The notes under the pieces: model-generated | Databases searched by the model: none | What the model saw: only the letters and a program-made list of their open reading frames with translations | What the model was told of the DNA's origin: nothing | Virus record (IMG/VR): IMGVR_UViG_3300027974_000137 | Coordinates: 1 to 27,416 of that record | Direction: 5' to 3' (one strand) | DNA length: 27,416 bases | Origin: a virus | Shown here: piece by piece, positions 1 through 8,170 of the stretch | Layout: each line of letters begins with the position of its first letter | How positions within the stretch are numbered: position 1 is the first letter of the stretch | Program-made: the position numbers and the translations under genes

Positions 1-959
1 TTTTCGCACCATTTCGAGATCCACCAGTGGTGAAACGCACGAATTGTAAATCCTCCTACCGGATTGATTGCTCCTGTCTCTAGGTTGACCGAGTACAGCG
101 ACCCTGGGAGTTGCCAAGCCAAAAGGCTAGCCGTTGCTGCTGCTGCGTTGTTGCTTGCCGAATTAGCCTGTATGTGGTCGCCAAAGTGGGCGTGCCAGCC
201 ATTAACCCTGATTCGGATTCCTCGTTGACCGTCGATCACCAGAAGGGTATCCGATCCCGCAGCAAATTTCGTCTTGCCGTTTCCGTCGAGGAGCGACCCA
301 AGGTTGCCCCAGTTCTCAACGGTTGGCGTTTTTCCGGTCAATCTAGCGGAACATTTCCCAGAGTACTCAAACTTCATCGTGTGATAAATATTGTTAGTTT
401 GGTACTGTGCATGCGGTCCATAAAGATGGCTCATGCGAATAGGCCCAGGATATCTGGTTATGGAACCCAGCGATGGGTTTTCAGGATTTACGCCTCTCCC
501 AGTAAAATTATGCCCGCCAAACTCCGCTAGCCCAAGGAATAGATGCTCCAGTCCGTAATACTTCAGATCAGGTGAAAATTCTGGGTCAGCGTACCATGGG
601 TCATCCTTCGGCTTGTTTGCCCACCATTTCGTGAAGTTGTACCATTTGTTTCGGCCTTGAAAATAATTGTCTTCGCCGTTTGGGGTTGAATTCACTTCAA
701 CATTTGACGTGCTTGAGGACGCTTGAAAATACCACCCAGAATACCCTCGGACCTGATAAGTCTTACCGTCATCCCCTTGCATAATAGCGACTCGCCACGC
801 CTGAATATTTTTTAAGTCATCCTTGTCTGGAACTGAGGGATTGATGAAGTAATTTCCCTGCTCGTCCTGCTGGTCAAGATAAACGAACTCCATCGTCCCA
901 CCAAACCCAAATATGCTGACAGGCCAGCCCGGATCTTGCGGGAGTTTGCACCCTCTAGG
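1..959 (-). CDS. Partial tail-tip/baseplate-region protein, runs off left edge
   Basis: An open frame without any stop runs from 959 down to base 1. The first ATG in it is at 893 and gives about 297 residues before the edge. The protein is rich in W, Y, G and N and has internal stretches such as GRNKWYNFTKWW and AFHHWWISKW. I do not recognise a family. It lies downstream of the tape measure gene, where tail-tip or baseplate proteins are usual. The frame stays open upstream of the ATG right back to the T10 tract at 960-969, and the residues there (PRGCKLPQDPGWP and on) look coding. Codon-level continuity therefore suggests it is the C-terminal part of the gene at 955-1413, separated by a +1 shift. 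If it starts independently at 893, only a weak GGTGGG sits before the ATG. The reading is sure; the function is unknown. Confidence 0.75.
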
Positions 960-1413
960 AAAAAAAAAATAAAACCCCGGTGTGAGGATCTCGGGTTACT
1001 GGGTAAACCGTACTGACGTATTTTACAGAGGAATTTCCTAAAGTCCCCTCTGCGGTTATCGGTATCCTCTGCGTGGGATCAAAATTGTAGACCGGATCAA
1101 AAGAGAAATGCCCACTTCGAGAGGACGTCTTTCTCCAACTGCCAGCCCCTTGGTCAAACTGCACTTCTGTCCATGAGTACCTGTAAATCACCCTGCCGGA
1201 TGCAAAACTCTGGTCAACCTGTTCAGCGTGTTCTTCGTCAATCGAGACCCAGAATGATTCAACGCCAGACACATCTGGCTGTACCGATCCGAATGTCGAT
1301 CCGCTTTTGACGTATGAGCCAGGGCCGTAATAGCCTGTAGTATTTGTGCTTGCCGAGTTCCGGTTCAGCTTGGAGGCCGAAAGTGGTTCGCCAGCCCTGA
1401 ATCGATCAGTCAT
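955..1413 (-). CDS. Tail protein downstream of tape measure (possibly N-terminal part of a longer gene)
   Basis: A 152-residue product begins MTDRFRAGEPLSASKLN, a style of N-terminus (basic/aromatic, then GEPLSASKLN) that I associate with phage minor tail and baseplate proteins. The body is hydrophilic and β-prone with no transmembrane segment. It starts just after the tape measure stop (TAA then AC then ATG) with a GGGG-type ribosome site inside the tape measure end. The end is odd: the last codons are GTT TTA TTT TTT TTT TCC TAG, so the stop follows directly on ten T residues. With nine T the frame would continue into the next open frame for about 320 more residues. The current C-terminus LFFFS may therefore be an artefact or the unslipped product of a slippage site. 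Family assignment is inference from position. Confidence 0.7.
   Translation of the reverse strand: MTDRFRAGEPLSASKLNRNSASTNTTGYYGPGSYVKSGSTFGSVQPDVSGVESFWVSIDEEHAEQVDQSFASGRVIYRYSWTEVQFDQGAGSWRKTSSRSGHFSFDPVYNFDPTQRIPITAEGTLGNSSVKYVSTVYPVTRDPHTGVLFFFS
960..969 (-). other. T10 homopolymer at a gene junction: slippage site or sequencing indel
   Basis: On the coding (minus) strand ten consecutive T precede CCTAG. Frame 0 ends at TAG within two codons. A +1 shift (or loss of one T) gives TTT CCT AGA GGG and enters the long frame that continues to base 1. Runs of nine or more T or A are established sites of RNA polymerase slippage and also the commonest place for indel errors in assemblies. The sequence alone cannot separate the two. 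Confidence 0.6.
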
Positions 1414-1415
1414 GT

Positions 1416-4286
1416 TTATGCCCCTAGATAAGCAACCTTGCCGCCACTGAGCAGCGAGTTTACGCTTGCGGTTTCGGTAAGTTTTTGGAGGTATGTCGCC
1501 ATCTCAGCCGTGTTTGCAGCAGTCTCTTCAGCAGCGTTAAGCCCTCTATCAGAACCAGCGATCTCATCTCGGAATGCGGCAGGAGAGAAATAGCTCGAGA
1601 GTCGGCCTTTTTCAGCCATCGGTGGAAGAGGTTGAAACTTGGCTTCGCGGTCTGTAGACATGATGAGTTTTTCAAGCAGTTTGCTTCCTGCTCCTGAGTC
1701 AGGAACGTTAGGCAATACCGTGTCAAGGGATTCCATAAGAACTCCCATATGCCCAGCTATCCGTCTCATCGACCCGGCGACTTCGGCTACCGATCCAAAT
1801 GATAACCCCCCGAGCTTTTCCCCAAAGACCTCTACGTTGGCTTGATCTTCGGTAAATCCTTTGGTCTTCATAAAATCGTTGCGTTGGGCGATCATTGAGT
1901 TCGCCTTTGCCGCCCTTTGCCGATTTATCTCAACTTCTTTTGCCATCGATTCTCTGACTTCCGCGCTTCCAAACTGATCTTTAGACCCTGTCAGAAAACC
2001 CGATAGCGGGGCTTTTTCTCTTGCTCGAAATTCCTTAAGACTGTACTGGAATATCCCCTCCTCGGCTTTTGCTGCGTTAAATTTATCGCGTGCATCACCT
2101 TCTGGGTCGCGTCCTGTTATCCAGTCCATTTTCTTCGCAACACCGATCAACGCATCACGAAAACTACCGAGCGGCGATAACATGAGTGCGAAAGACTCTA
2201 CGACCGTTGCCAAAGCTGAAATAAACTGAGACGAAACAAATATTAGGTCTTTCGCTATACCCATAATGCTTTTCGCTACCGACGTAAGCCACTCGCCAAT
2301 AATGGAGCGTGAATCATACAGGTAAAGCCCAAAAGCATAAGCATAGTCGCCAGCACGCGAGATAGCGTATACGAATGATCTTAAGGCAGAACCAAACCCA
2401 CCTCCAGACCCCCCAGCACGCATATCTTCAATCGACGCTTTAGCACCGTCCGCAAACCCCTTGAGCTTGTCGTATACGGTAGTCAACAGAGTGTTGCTGA
2501 CAATCAACAAGCCCTTGGCAAATGGCTCAACAACCCGCCCCAACTGCACAAACATACCCTCGAACAGACCGAGAATCTTACGCTGCTGGTTGGCAAATTC
2601 GTACTGCGTCTTCTCCAAGTCACCCGTGAACGGCATCGTTTGACGCTTGAATTCTGACAGGAATGACATCGTCCGGCCTTCAAACATCGTCCCTGGCTTA
2701 CCGCGAGAAGTATCGTTCTTTGAGATTTGATCCAGCATAGGAGCAGAGACTGTCACGCCCATCCGTCTACCTGGCGTATACCTTCCAGCGATCATTGACT
2801 GAATCATCTTGCCCATATCATCGGTTGAAAGGTTTAGGACTGATCCTGCCTCTGCGACCTGTTTAAAAATGTCCACGGCGGCCTGGGCTGACTGGTCACT
2901 GGAAAGCGATGTTGTTTGGCGAACTTGTCCTGCGATACGTGTCATGAGCCTGAGCGAATCTGTTGCCGAAATCCCGTATCTGGACTGGTAGTCCATCGAA
3001 GTGTCGATTAGTTTGCCGGAACCTTTACCCACATAAACCTTTGCGGCGTTCTCTAATTCTGTCAGGGTGGATGCGGCTTGTACGGCCCGGGAAAGGATTC
3101 CGCTGACACCAAGGGTCAGATTCGTCACAAAGTTGATAATCCCGCCCACGGCTTTGGAAAGCGAGTCCACGAAGAAGGTTAGCGACTTGGATGCAATGTC
3201 TAAGCCTGTCATCAAGCCTTGGCCGAGCATGGAAACAAATGGGCCGATCACAGGGATTGCACTACCTAAGGATGTGGCAAACGAAAGACCGATCTGGGTA
3301 AAGCCTGTCAAGGCGCGAACGGAATCTGTGCCAGCGGATGTGATACCCTTAAAGAGACCTTCGATGCCACGACCAGCCGAGTAAACACCGTTATTTAAAA
3401 TGTTGGCGGCATCGCCCAGAGCAAACGGATTACGTTCCGAGCCTGGGAAGGGACGCTGAAAGACTCTAAATCGGCTCATCAAGGGCATCTGACCGGGATT
3501 CCCGAAACGGGAGACCATGAGCGGATTGCCCGAACCACCGTTAAGTAAGCCCTTGGCTGATTGGAAGTCAAAGAGATTCTTAATTCCGAGCTTACGTCTC
3601 CATGCACTTGTTGCAAGATTGCCGATGGTATTGCTGGGCGATGAATCTGCCATCAACCTGTTGCGAGACCTTCTATTTATCTCCTCTTGGCGTGCTGCGG
3701 CTCTTTCACTGGCTTTTGCTGCCTTTTCTGCTGCTTTAGCGTCACGATCCTTGGCTCTGGCGATAGATGCGTCATATCTCTTCTGGGCTATACCTTGGTC
3801 GATTGGGCCAACAAACAATGCCGATCCTTCCTTGCCTTTCAACCTAGCGTCTTCCTTGCCCTTTGCTACCATCCTTCTGTATGAGTCATTTGCTGAGTTC
3901 TCACGCTGCTTGGCGATGAAATCGGCTTCTCTTTTCTGAAACCTAACGAATGAGCGACGGTATTTTGTCATCGCATTGAGATCGCTATCCTCGTTGCCTC
4001 CTCCACCTCCACCTGGACTTCCAGATCCACCACCAGAGAGAACCTTGACGACTCCGATATTCTTCAAGCCTTTGAGGGCTGTGGCGAGACCATCGGCACG
4101 GATTCTGGCGACTGCGAGTTTACCGTTTAGGGCATCCAGAGAGGAAAATAGCTTTGATCCGCTGAAGTTAAGCTGGAACATCGAATCAATCTTGGCGTTG
4201 GCTTTCGCCGCTACCCTGTTGATCGTGGAGAGAGCTTTTGTCAGTTCGCCGAAGTCTGATCCCGTGATATTGACAGAGTTGGACAT
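1416..4286 (-). CDS. Tape measure protein
   Basis: At 956 residues this is the longest gene in the window, lying in the tail region after the chaperone pair. The N-terminus (1-80) is amphipathic helix, residues 84-97 are a Gly/Ser/Pro linker, 105-210 are highly charged Ala/Lys/Arg/Glu helix, 307-400 are strongly hydrophobic with many Gly (SAIPVIGPF, GGIINFVTNL), and a second hydrophobic belt lies around 640-720. This mix of coiled helix and membrane-inserting segments is typical of siphovirus tape measure proteins, which set tail length and are ejected during DNA entry. At the usual 1.5 Å per residue it predicts a tail near 140 nm (inference). The start has a GAGGG site seven bases before the ATG. 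I see no lytic transglycosylase or peptidase motif. Confidence 0.85.
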   Translation of the reverse strand: MSNSVNITGSDFGELTKALSTINRVAAKANAKIDSMFQLNFSGSKLFSSLDALNGKLAVARIRADGLATALKGLKNIGVVKVLSGGGSGSPGGGGGGNEDSDLNAMTKYRRSFVRFQKREADFIAKQRENSANDSYRRMVAKGKEDARLKGKEGSALFVGPIDQGIAQKRYDASIARAKDRDAKAAEKAAKASERAAARQEEINRRSRNRLMADSSPSNTIGNLATSAWRRKLGIKNLFDFQSAKGLLNGGSGNPLMVSRFGNPGQMPLMSRFRVFQRPFPGSERNPFALGDAANILNNGVYSAGRGIEGLFKGITSAGTDSVRALTGFTQIGLSFATSLGSAIPVIGPFVSMLGQGLMTGLDIASKSLTFFVDSLSKAVGGIINFVTNLTLGVSGILSRAVQAASTLTELENAAKVYVGKGSGKLIDTSMDYQSRYGISATDSLRLMTRIAGQVRQTTSLSSDQSAQAAVDIFKQVAEAGSVLNLSTDDMGKMIQSMIAGRYTPGRRMGVTVSAPMLDQISKNDTSRGKPGTMFEGRTMSFLSEFKRQTMPFTGDLEKTQYEFANQQRKILGLFEGMFVQLGRVVEPFAKGLLIVSNTLLTTVYDKLKGFADGAKASIEDMRAGGSGGGFGSALRSFVYAISRAGDYAYAFGLYLYDSRSIIGEWLTSVAKSIMGIAKDLIFVSSQFISALATVVESFALMLSPLGSFRDALIGVAKKMDWITGRDPEGDARDKFNAAKAEEGIFQYSLKEFRAREKAPLSGFLTGSKDQFGSAEVRESMAKEVEINRQRAAKANSMIAQRNDFMKTKGFTEDQANVEVFGEKLGGLSFGSVAEVAGSMRRIAGHMGVLMESLDTVLPNVPDSGAGSKLLEKLIMSTDREAKFQPLPPMAEKGRLSSYFSPAAFRDEIAGSDRGLNAAEETAANTAEMATYLQKLTETASVNSLLSGGKVAYLGA

Positions 4287-4289
4287 GGA

Positions 4290-5930
4290 TCAGCCCTCTA
4301 TGGTTATTTCTGGGTCGAAGAAGACTTTGTCGCCAACCGTTCCGTAGTAAAGAAGGTTCTTGAATTCCTTGTACGGGTAAGGGTATACGGCTTGAAAATC
4401 GTCTGCTCCTGCCATCTTTACTCGGAAAACACGTCTGCCTCCGGCGGCTGGAAGCATTTGCACTACGTAGCCAGTATTAAATGATGGAGTGCTAGTATCC
4501 GCAGGGACTTCGTTTACATTGAATGCAACTGTGACTGGAGCGGTCTTTCTGCTGTACCACTTGGCTACCGAGTCTGGTATTGGCTGATAATCGCCCGTAT
4601 ATCTCGTCTGGTTCCATTCCATGTTAGGGTTGACGATAAATTCGTGCGAAATTTCGTAGCCAATCTTCCCCGTAATCGGACTTGTAGATTCAGTGATCTC
4701 TGCGGAATTGTATAATACTCTGCCCCTAGAATACCCCAAAAAAGACTTCTTATTGACACATCCGATGTACAGACCTTCAGGCGTAAATAGCGGGCCAACT
4801 TCTCCAGCAAATCCTGTTTTGCTATTTAAGTCTAACTGCTTAGGATTGCCAATAGGACCGGCGTTCAACAAGTCTTTGAGGCTAACCCACGGGTACGACA
4901 CCTTGAAAGTGATCTGAGGTTCTCTGACAGGAAATCCTGTTGATATTGGCTGAATCCATTCCGGCTTACCCATGTAATCCACAGGTGCATTCAGATTCAT
5001 GTTTCCTGGGTCAGACTGGTCTCCACCTGGAGTTCCTTTAGGAATTACGATCACGTTAGGATCTATGAGGGTAAATTCCGGTTGCCCATCAAGCCTGGTG
5101 GGAACAACTCCCATTGGTACATTCTTGAGCGACTCCATTCGTAACGAAGGCTGTATGTCGATTTTTGCGTAACGAATTCCATATCTATTCTGATACGGAT
5201 CAGGTTGCCAAGTGATATTGATTTGCCAGAACTGAGAGCGGATGCGTGGAAACGGTTGCTGATAGTTCTTCAAGAAGTCTGTTTCTATTCCACCTGTGGT
5301 CGTCATGCGTAATTGCTGCTGAACCATTCGGGTGAACTCTAGAACATCGGCATTGTCCTTATCCCATCGAGTTGCATCCCCAGTGTTGGACATTACTCCA
5401 AGCGAAGTCCGAGTCCCCGTGTCCGATACAATCTTGGATTCCGACTGCGAGTCGAGTAGATCCGTTCTCGGTATAAGCTCAATATCCGTAATGACTAGAT
5501 TTCTGTATTGGTTTTTTCCGTGACTGCGGAGTATCATCGCTTCGGCTAGATCCGTGTCCCAGAACTTATTGTAGTAAGAGTATCTCTCGCGATTCCAACT
5601 TAGCATTTGCCTGAGGACAACGGGTAGGTACGCTACAAAAGCTTTCTCGGTAGGACGACCATCTTCGCTATCTGCTTCAACCTTGCATTTCCAAGGAGCA
5701 ACCCATGACTGCTGACAACTCGTCAATCCGTTTTTGCCGTAACCTACACGCCAACCAGACATATCAGGGAACCAGTATCGAGTGTGCGATTGAATGATGC
5801 CTGGGTCGAGCCACGAAATATCTACATCGCTTGGTTCGTCTGGAATTTTATCGATTTGATTGTACGGGATTCCAGCTACAGTAGTCGGGGTCGGAGGATT
5901 GATTTTCCAAAAAGGGGTTGGGTCAGCCAT
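4290..5930 (-). CDS. Large unknown tail-region protein between chaperones and tape measure
   Basis: The product has 546 residues, begins MADPTPFWKINPPTPTT, and is soluble, aromatic- and proline-rich with many short β-type stretches and no transmembrane segment or signal peptide. I do not recognise a domain. It overlaps the end of the chaperone downstream frame (ATG inside AATGGCTGA) and has a GGAG ribosome site eight bases upstream. The tape measure follows after a gap of only a few bases, so it is firmly embedded in the tail operon. In lambda-like and most siphovirus maps the chaperone pair directly precedes the tape measure, so a 1.6 kb gene here is unusual. It could be a second tail-tube or decoration protein, or a tail-tip component moved upstream. 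The coding call is sure; the role is open. Confidence 0.8.
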   Translation of the reverse strand: MADPTPFWKINPPTPTTVAGIPYNQIDKIPDEPSDVDISWLDPGIIQSHTRYWFPDMSGWRVGYGKNGLTSCQQSWVAPWKCKVEADSEDGRPTEKAFVAYLPVVLRQMLSWNRERYSYYNKFWDTDLAEAMILRSHGKNQYRNLVITDIELIPRTDLLDSQSESKIVSDTGTRTSLGVMSNTGDATRWDKDNADVLEFTRMVQQQLRMTTTGGIETDFLKNYQQPFPRIRSQFWQINITWQPDPYQNRYGIRYAKIDIQPSLRMESLKNVPMGVVPTRLDGQPEFTLIDPNVIVIPKGTPGGDQSDPGNMNLNAPVDYMGKPEWIQPISTGFPVREPQITFKVSYPWVSLKDLLNAGPIGNPKQLDLNSKTGFAGEVGPLFTPEGLYIGCVNKKSFLGYSRGRVLYNSAEITESTSPITGKIGYEISHEFIVNPNMEWNQTRYTGDYQPIPDSVAKWYSRKTAPVTVAFNVNEVPADTSTPSFNTGYVVQMLPAAGGRRVFRVKMAGADDFQAVYPYPYKEFKNLLYYGTVGDKVFFDPEITIEG

Positions 5931-6120
5931 TTACAATTCTCCGGTATAGATCTGGATCAACTTCGCCTGGCGGGATCGTGTTTTCGGCCATGAGAGCAGC
6001 GATCTGTAAAGGAGTTAAATCAAGAACCTCATGGAAGGACATATGCCCATCGACCACGAGATTCTTGATCAACTTCTGATAATTCATTCCTGAATCACCT
6101 TTGTGCGAACCGCTGCTCAT
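5923..6120 (-). CDS. Tail assembly chaperone, downstream (T-like) frame
   Basis: This short frame of 65 codons from an ATG overlaps the stop of the preceding gene (ATGA at 6120-6117). It lies in the -1 frame relative to that gene, downstream of a C CCA AAA heptamer, exactly the arrangement of lambda G and GT. The frameshifted product would join residue 147 of the upstream protein to Ser-Gly and then this segment, about 214 residues in all. The sequence (LTPLQIAALMAENTIPPGEV) is helical and polar, consistent with the T domain that binds tail tube subunits in lambda. No strong ribosome site is visible at 6120, so translation may be mainly by frameshift. Function rests on position and the heptamer, not on sequence similarity. 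Confidence 0.7.
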   Translation of the reverse strand: MSSGSHKGDSGMNYQKLIKNLVVDGHMSFHEVLDLTPLQIAALMAENTIPPGEVDPDLYRRIVNG

Positions 6121-6566
6121 TCCGCTTTTGGGTCGTTGTCTGGATCTTCCCCAGAGACTGCAATGGCGGCAATCCGCATGAATTCTGCGTAGGAGAGTTC
6201 CCCGTAGAGATCCTCAATCGTGGAATCAGAAACACCCTCGTTGCGACCGATTGCGGCTTTCAGGAGTGCCTTCTGGCCTTCGTCCGAGTTGACCAGTAAT
6301 TGCAATCCTTCTGGGGATGCAACCGGAGTCGGGTAAAAGAGGTCAGCTTTCAGGGCTTCCTTCATCACATCTCCCGCAACTTGCTTATCCATTCCGATGA
6401 CCAGTTTCTTGGCCTTTTCCGATGGGAACGGTTGCAGTTTGCGGATGATTGCCTGAAGAACGCCCTGATCGCGGAGCGTAAGCTGACGAACCTTGAAGGT
6501 TGCTCCAGCCATCTTGACTTCGATTCCAGAGTTAGCCAGCTTGTCGATATAGAATGCTTCTGACAT
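6117..6566 (-). CDS. Tail assembly chaperone (gpG-like)
   Basis: I place the start at the ATG at 6566 (149 residues), since AAAGGTGG lies nine bases before it. The longer GTG start at 6578 would overlap that ribosome site. The product begins MSEAFYIDKLANSG and contains a compact acidic/helical region ending in DPDNDPKAE. It follows the tail tube gene and precedes the overlapping short frame, as tail chaperones do. The slippery sequence at 6126-6132 lies seven bases before its stop codon. In lambda the G and GT products chaperone the tape measure protein and recruit tube subunits; the same role is inferred here. Confidence 0.75.
   Translation of the reverse strand: MSEAFYIDKLANSGIEVKMAGATFKVRQLTLRDQGVLQAIIRKLQPFPSEKAKKLVIGMDKQVAGDVMKEALKADLFYPTPVASPEGLQLLVNSDEGQKALLKAAIGRNEGVSDSTIEDLYGELSYAEFMRIAAIAVSGEDPDNDPKAE
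6126..6132 (-). promoter_or_regulatory. Programmed -1 ribosomal frameshift heptamer C CCA AAA
   Basis: In the zero frame the codons are GAC CCA AAA GCG GAA TGA, so the heptamer CCCAAAA sits in the X XXY YYZ register needed for a tandem -1 slip. After slipping, reading continues AGC GGA ATG AGC into the downstream frame without a stop. XXX is CCC and YYY is AAA with Z as A, a permitted type in bacteria. I could not identify a convincing downstream hairpin or pseudoknot by eye. Confidence 0.8.
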
Positions 6567-6593
6567 GGTAGATCCCACCTTTCAAGTGGATGA

Positions 6594-7202
6594 TTAAGCA
6601 GTTGGGTTAGGGTTGAACCCACCGACAGCAACATAGCCCTGAACCGTTTGTTTCCCAGAAAGCTCAACACTCATAGAAACCTTGACTGCGTCATCTGGGC
6701 TGATCGTTACAGATCCTGTCTTGAAAAAACCGTTTGGAACTTCTTTTGAGTTTTGGATATCGGGGACAAGTGCAAACGGGGTTTCTGGATCTTGGACTGT
6801 TGCTCCGGCAAAGTTATTTTCGTCTGGGTTCTGTAGGGAATAGACGAAAGCAACGCATGGCTCACCAAGGTACTGCATAATGTCGTATTTATTTCTGGCG
6901 ACAGTTGGATCAAGCGTCATGCCAGGACCAGGAGTCTGGTTGATCGACGATGCGATGTACCCAGTAAAGTTAAGGGTCCCTGACTTCAGACCAGGAAGTT
7001 TAACCTTCCATCCGTTTTGACAATTGGAGTTGATTTCGATTGTATCTGTGTCAAGAGAAAGACTTCCCTCGGAAATACAAATCGCAAATCCTATGTCGTA
7101 AGTGTTTGCGGCAGATGCTGTGCCGTGAAAGTACAACTCTATGAAACTGTTACGCCCGAGAGCGTACTTATCGGTAGGTGTAGGTCTTGGCGTGATTGCC
7201 AT
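6594..7202 (-). CDS. Major tail (tube) protein
   Basis: This 202-residue protein begins MAITPRPTPTDKYALGRNS. It has a β-rich body with the stretch TIEINSNCQNGWKVKLPG followed by a hydrophobic strand, recalling the tail tube families of lambda gpV and TP901-1 type, in which a short Asn/Gly-rich turn precedes a conserved strand. The C-terminus is Gly/Pro/Asn rich (GGFNPNPTA). It sits between the tail-terminator candidate and the chaperone genes, the standard place for the tube protein. The length is normal for the family. A GGAG site lies just before the ATG. The role is the repeated hexameric ring of the tail tube. Confidence 0.75.
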   Translation of the reverse strand: MAITPRPTPTDKYALGRNSFIELYFHGTASAANTYDIGFAICISEGSLSLDTDTIEINSNCQNGWKVKLPGLKSGTLNFTGYIASSINQTPGPGMTLDPTVARNKYDIMQYLGEPCVAFVYSLQNPDENNFAGATVQDPETPFALVPDIQNSKEVPNGFFKTGSVTISPDDAVKVSMSVELSGKQTVQGYVAVGGFNPNPTA

Positions 7203-7223
7203 GGGAGTCTCCTGTGTGGGATA

Positions 7224-7592
7224 TTAGTGTCTGACTCGGAATTCCAAAGTCGCTGTCCATATGCGGTTGCCTGTGAGATTAGGCTGTTCGCTGTACGAGG
7301 TGGCTCGATTGAGCAATGTCATGTCAGCAACCCCGTCAAATTTCTTGCGGTCATAAGTCTGGATCGCTATTGAAGCCAGTGACTCGCAATCGGCCAATGT
7401 GGTGTGAGCCACGCTCAGTTGCAAAAGAGACTCCGTCCAGAGAATCGCGTTTCCGCTGAGTGTCACCTGGTTGCTTTGCACCACGTTTAGTGCGGCATAA
7501 GGTGGGAACAAGCCTTCAGGAATAGCCCCGACATACATCGGAGCTACTGAATAAGCTGTCCAGCGGTTGACGATCTGGGCAAATGGAATCAT
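7224..7592 (-). CDS. Tail terminator / tail completion protein candidate
   Basis: The product is 122 residues, starts MIPFAQIVNRWTAYS and ends in a β-strand-like IWTATLEFRVRH. Proteins of this size that end with an aromatic-alternating strand and lie immediately upstream of the tube gene are typically tail terminators, which cap the tube and dock it to the head. I see no motif that proves the family, so the call rests mainly on position between the neck genes and the tube gene. The ATG overlaps the end of the preceding gene, giving translational coupling. Confidence 0.5.
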   Translation of the reverse strand: MIPFAQIVNRWTAYSVAPMYVGAIPEGLFPPYAALNVVQSNQVTLSGNAILWTESLLQLSVAHTTLADCESLASIAIQTYDRKKFDGVADMTLLNRATSYSEQPNLTGNRIWTATLEFRVRH

Positions 7593-8095
7593 CGTTGGTA
7601 AGCGATTGTCACAACGGCATCGGCTGTGGAGTTAGCTGTGGCACACGTCAAAGTGAAGTTGGCTGCGGTGACAGCGATTCCATCCAGAGGTGCGCCGACT
7701 TGTGCATATCCGTAGGCCGGAACCTTAATGATGTCGCCCGTAGCACCTGTCAGGTTGTCAAAGACGAAATTGACTGGCACATTGGAATTGTTCTTGACGC
7801 TGACAGAGTTGATCTTGGAGATTGTGCCAGTGTTACAAAACAAGTCCGGGAATGAACTGAGCGATACGGTAGTTGTCGCATTGGCCGCGATGCCCGTATA
7901 AGTCTTCTTGAACATCCGATCCGCATACATGTAGGTGAGTTCTGTCGCTGTAGGCGAGGCGGGAACCCCTGTGGACGGACGTGTTACGGATGAGAGCGAA
8001 TTGCTTTGGGTGACCGTGGATGTGCTGTTCACGTCCGAATCGGTCAAGGTCATGCTGGTGGATGCGCTGATTACGCCGGAAGCTGTGATAGCCAT
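7589..8095 (-). CDS. β-rich structural protein of the neck/tail region, unknown
   Basis: I place the start at the ATG at 8095 (MAITASGVIS, 168 residues), which has an AGGGGGA site seven bases upstream. An alternative ATG at 8155 adds 20 Thr/Gly-rich residues and also has a G-rich site, so both are possible. The first third is very rich in Ser, Thr and Val (low complexity). The rest is strand-forming with the patches VPVNFVFDNLTG and AYGYAQVGAPLDG, reminiscent of virion decoration or fibre-like proteins. There is no transmembrane segment. It lies between the gp10-like gene and the tail terminator candidate, a position where most phages have no gene of this type. It is probably a virion protein. 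Confidence 0.6.
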   Translation of the reverse strand: MAITASGVISASTSMTLTDSDVNSTSTVTQSNSLSSVTRPSTGVPASPTATELTYMYADRMFKKTYTGIAANATTTVSLSSFPDLFCNTGTISKINSVSVKNNSNVPVNFVFDNLTGATGDIIKVPAYGYAQVGAPLDGIAVTAANFTLTCATANSTADAVVTIAYQR

Positions 8096-8170
8096 GGAGG
8101 TTCCCCCTGTAGTAGTACCGTTATTACCAGTGTCAGTGCCGATTGAGGTTGGCATTTACGAAACCCACCC

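Noticed and set aside
111-530. 139-codon plus-strand frame at the left edge
   Set aside because: It lies opposite the long minus-strand partial gene, and its product has no protein-like pattern.
3976-4347. Plus-strand frame with Pro-rich start
   Set aside because: It is a shadow of the tape measure Gly linker (the reverse complement of Gly codons gives Pro).
6576-6588. 13-base block CACTTGAAAGGTG shared with 15149-15161, before two genes
   Set aside because: Both contain a ribosome site, and a few shared 13-mers are expected by chance in 27 kb, so I do not claim a common regulator.
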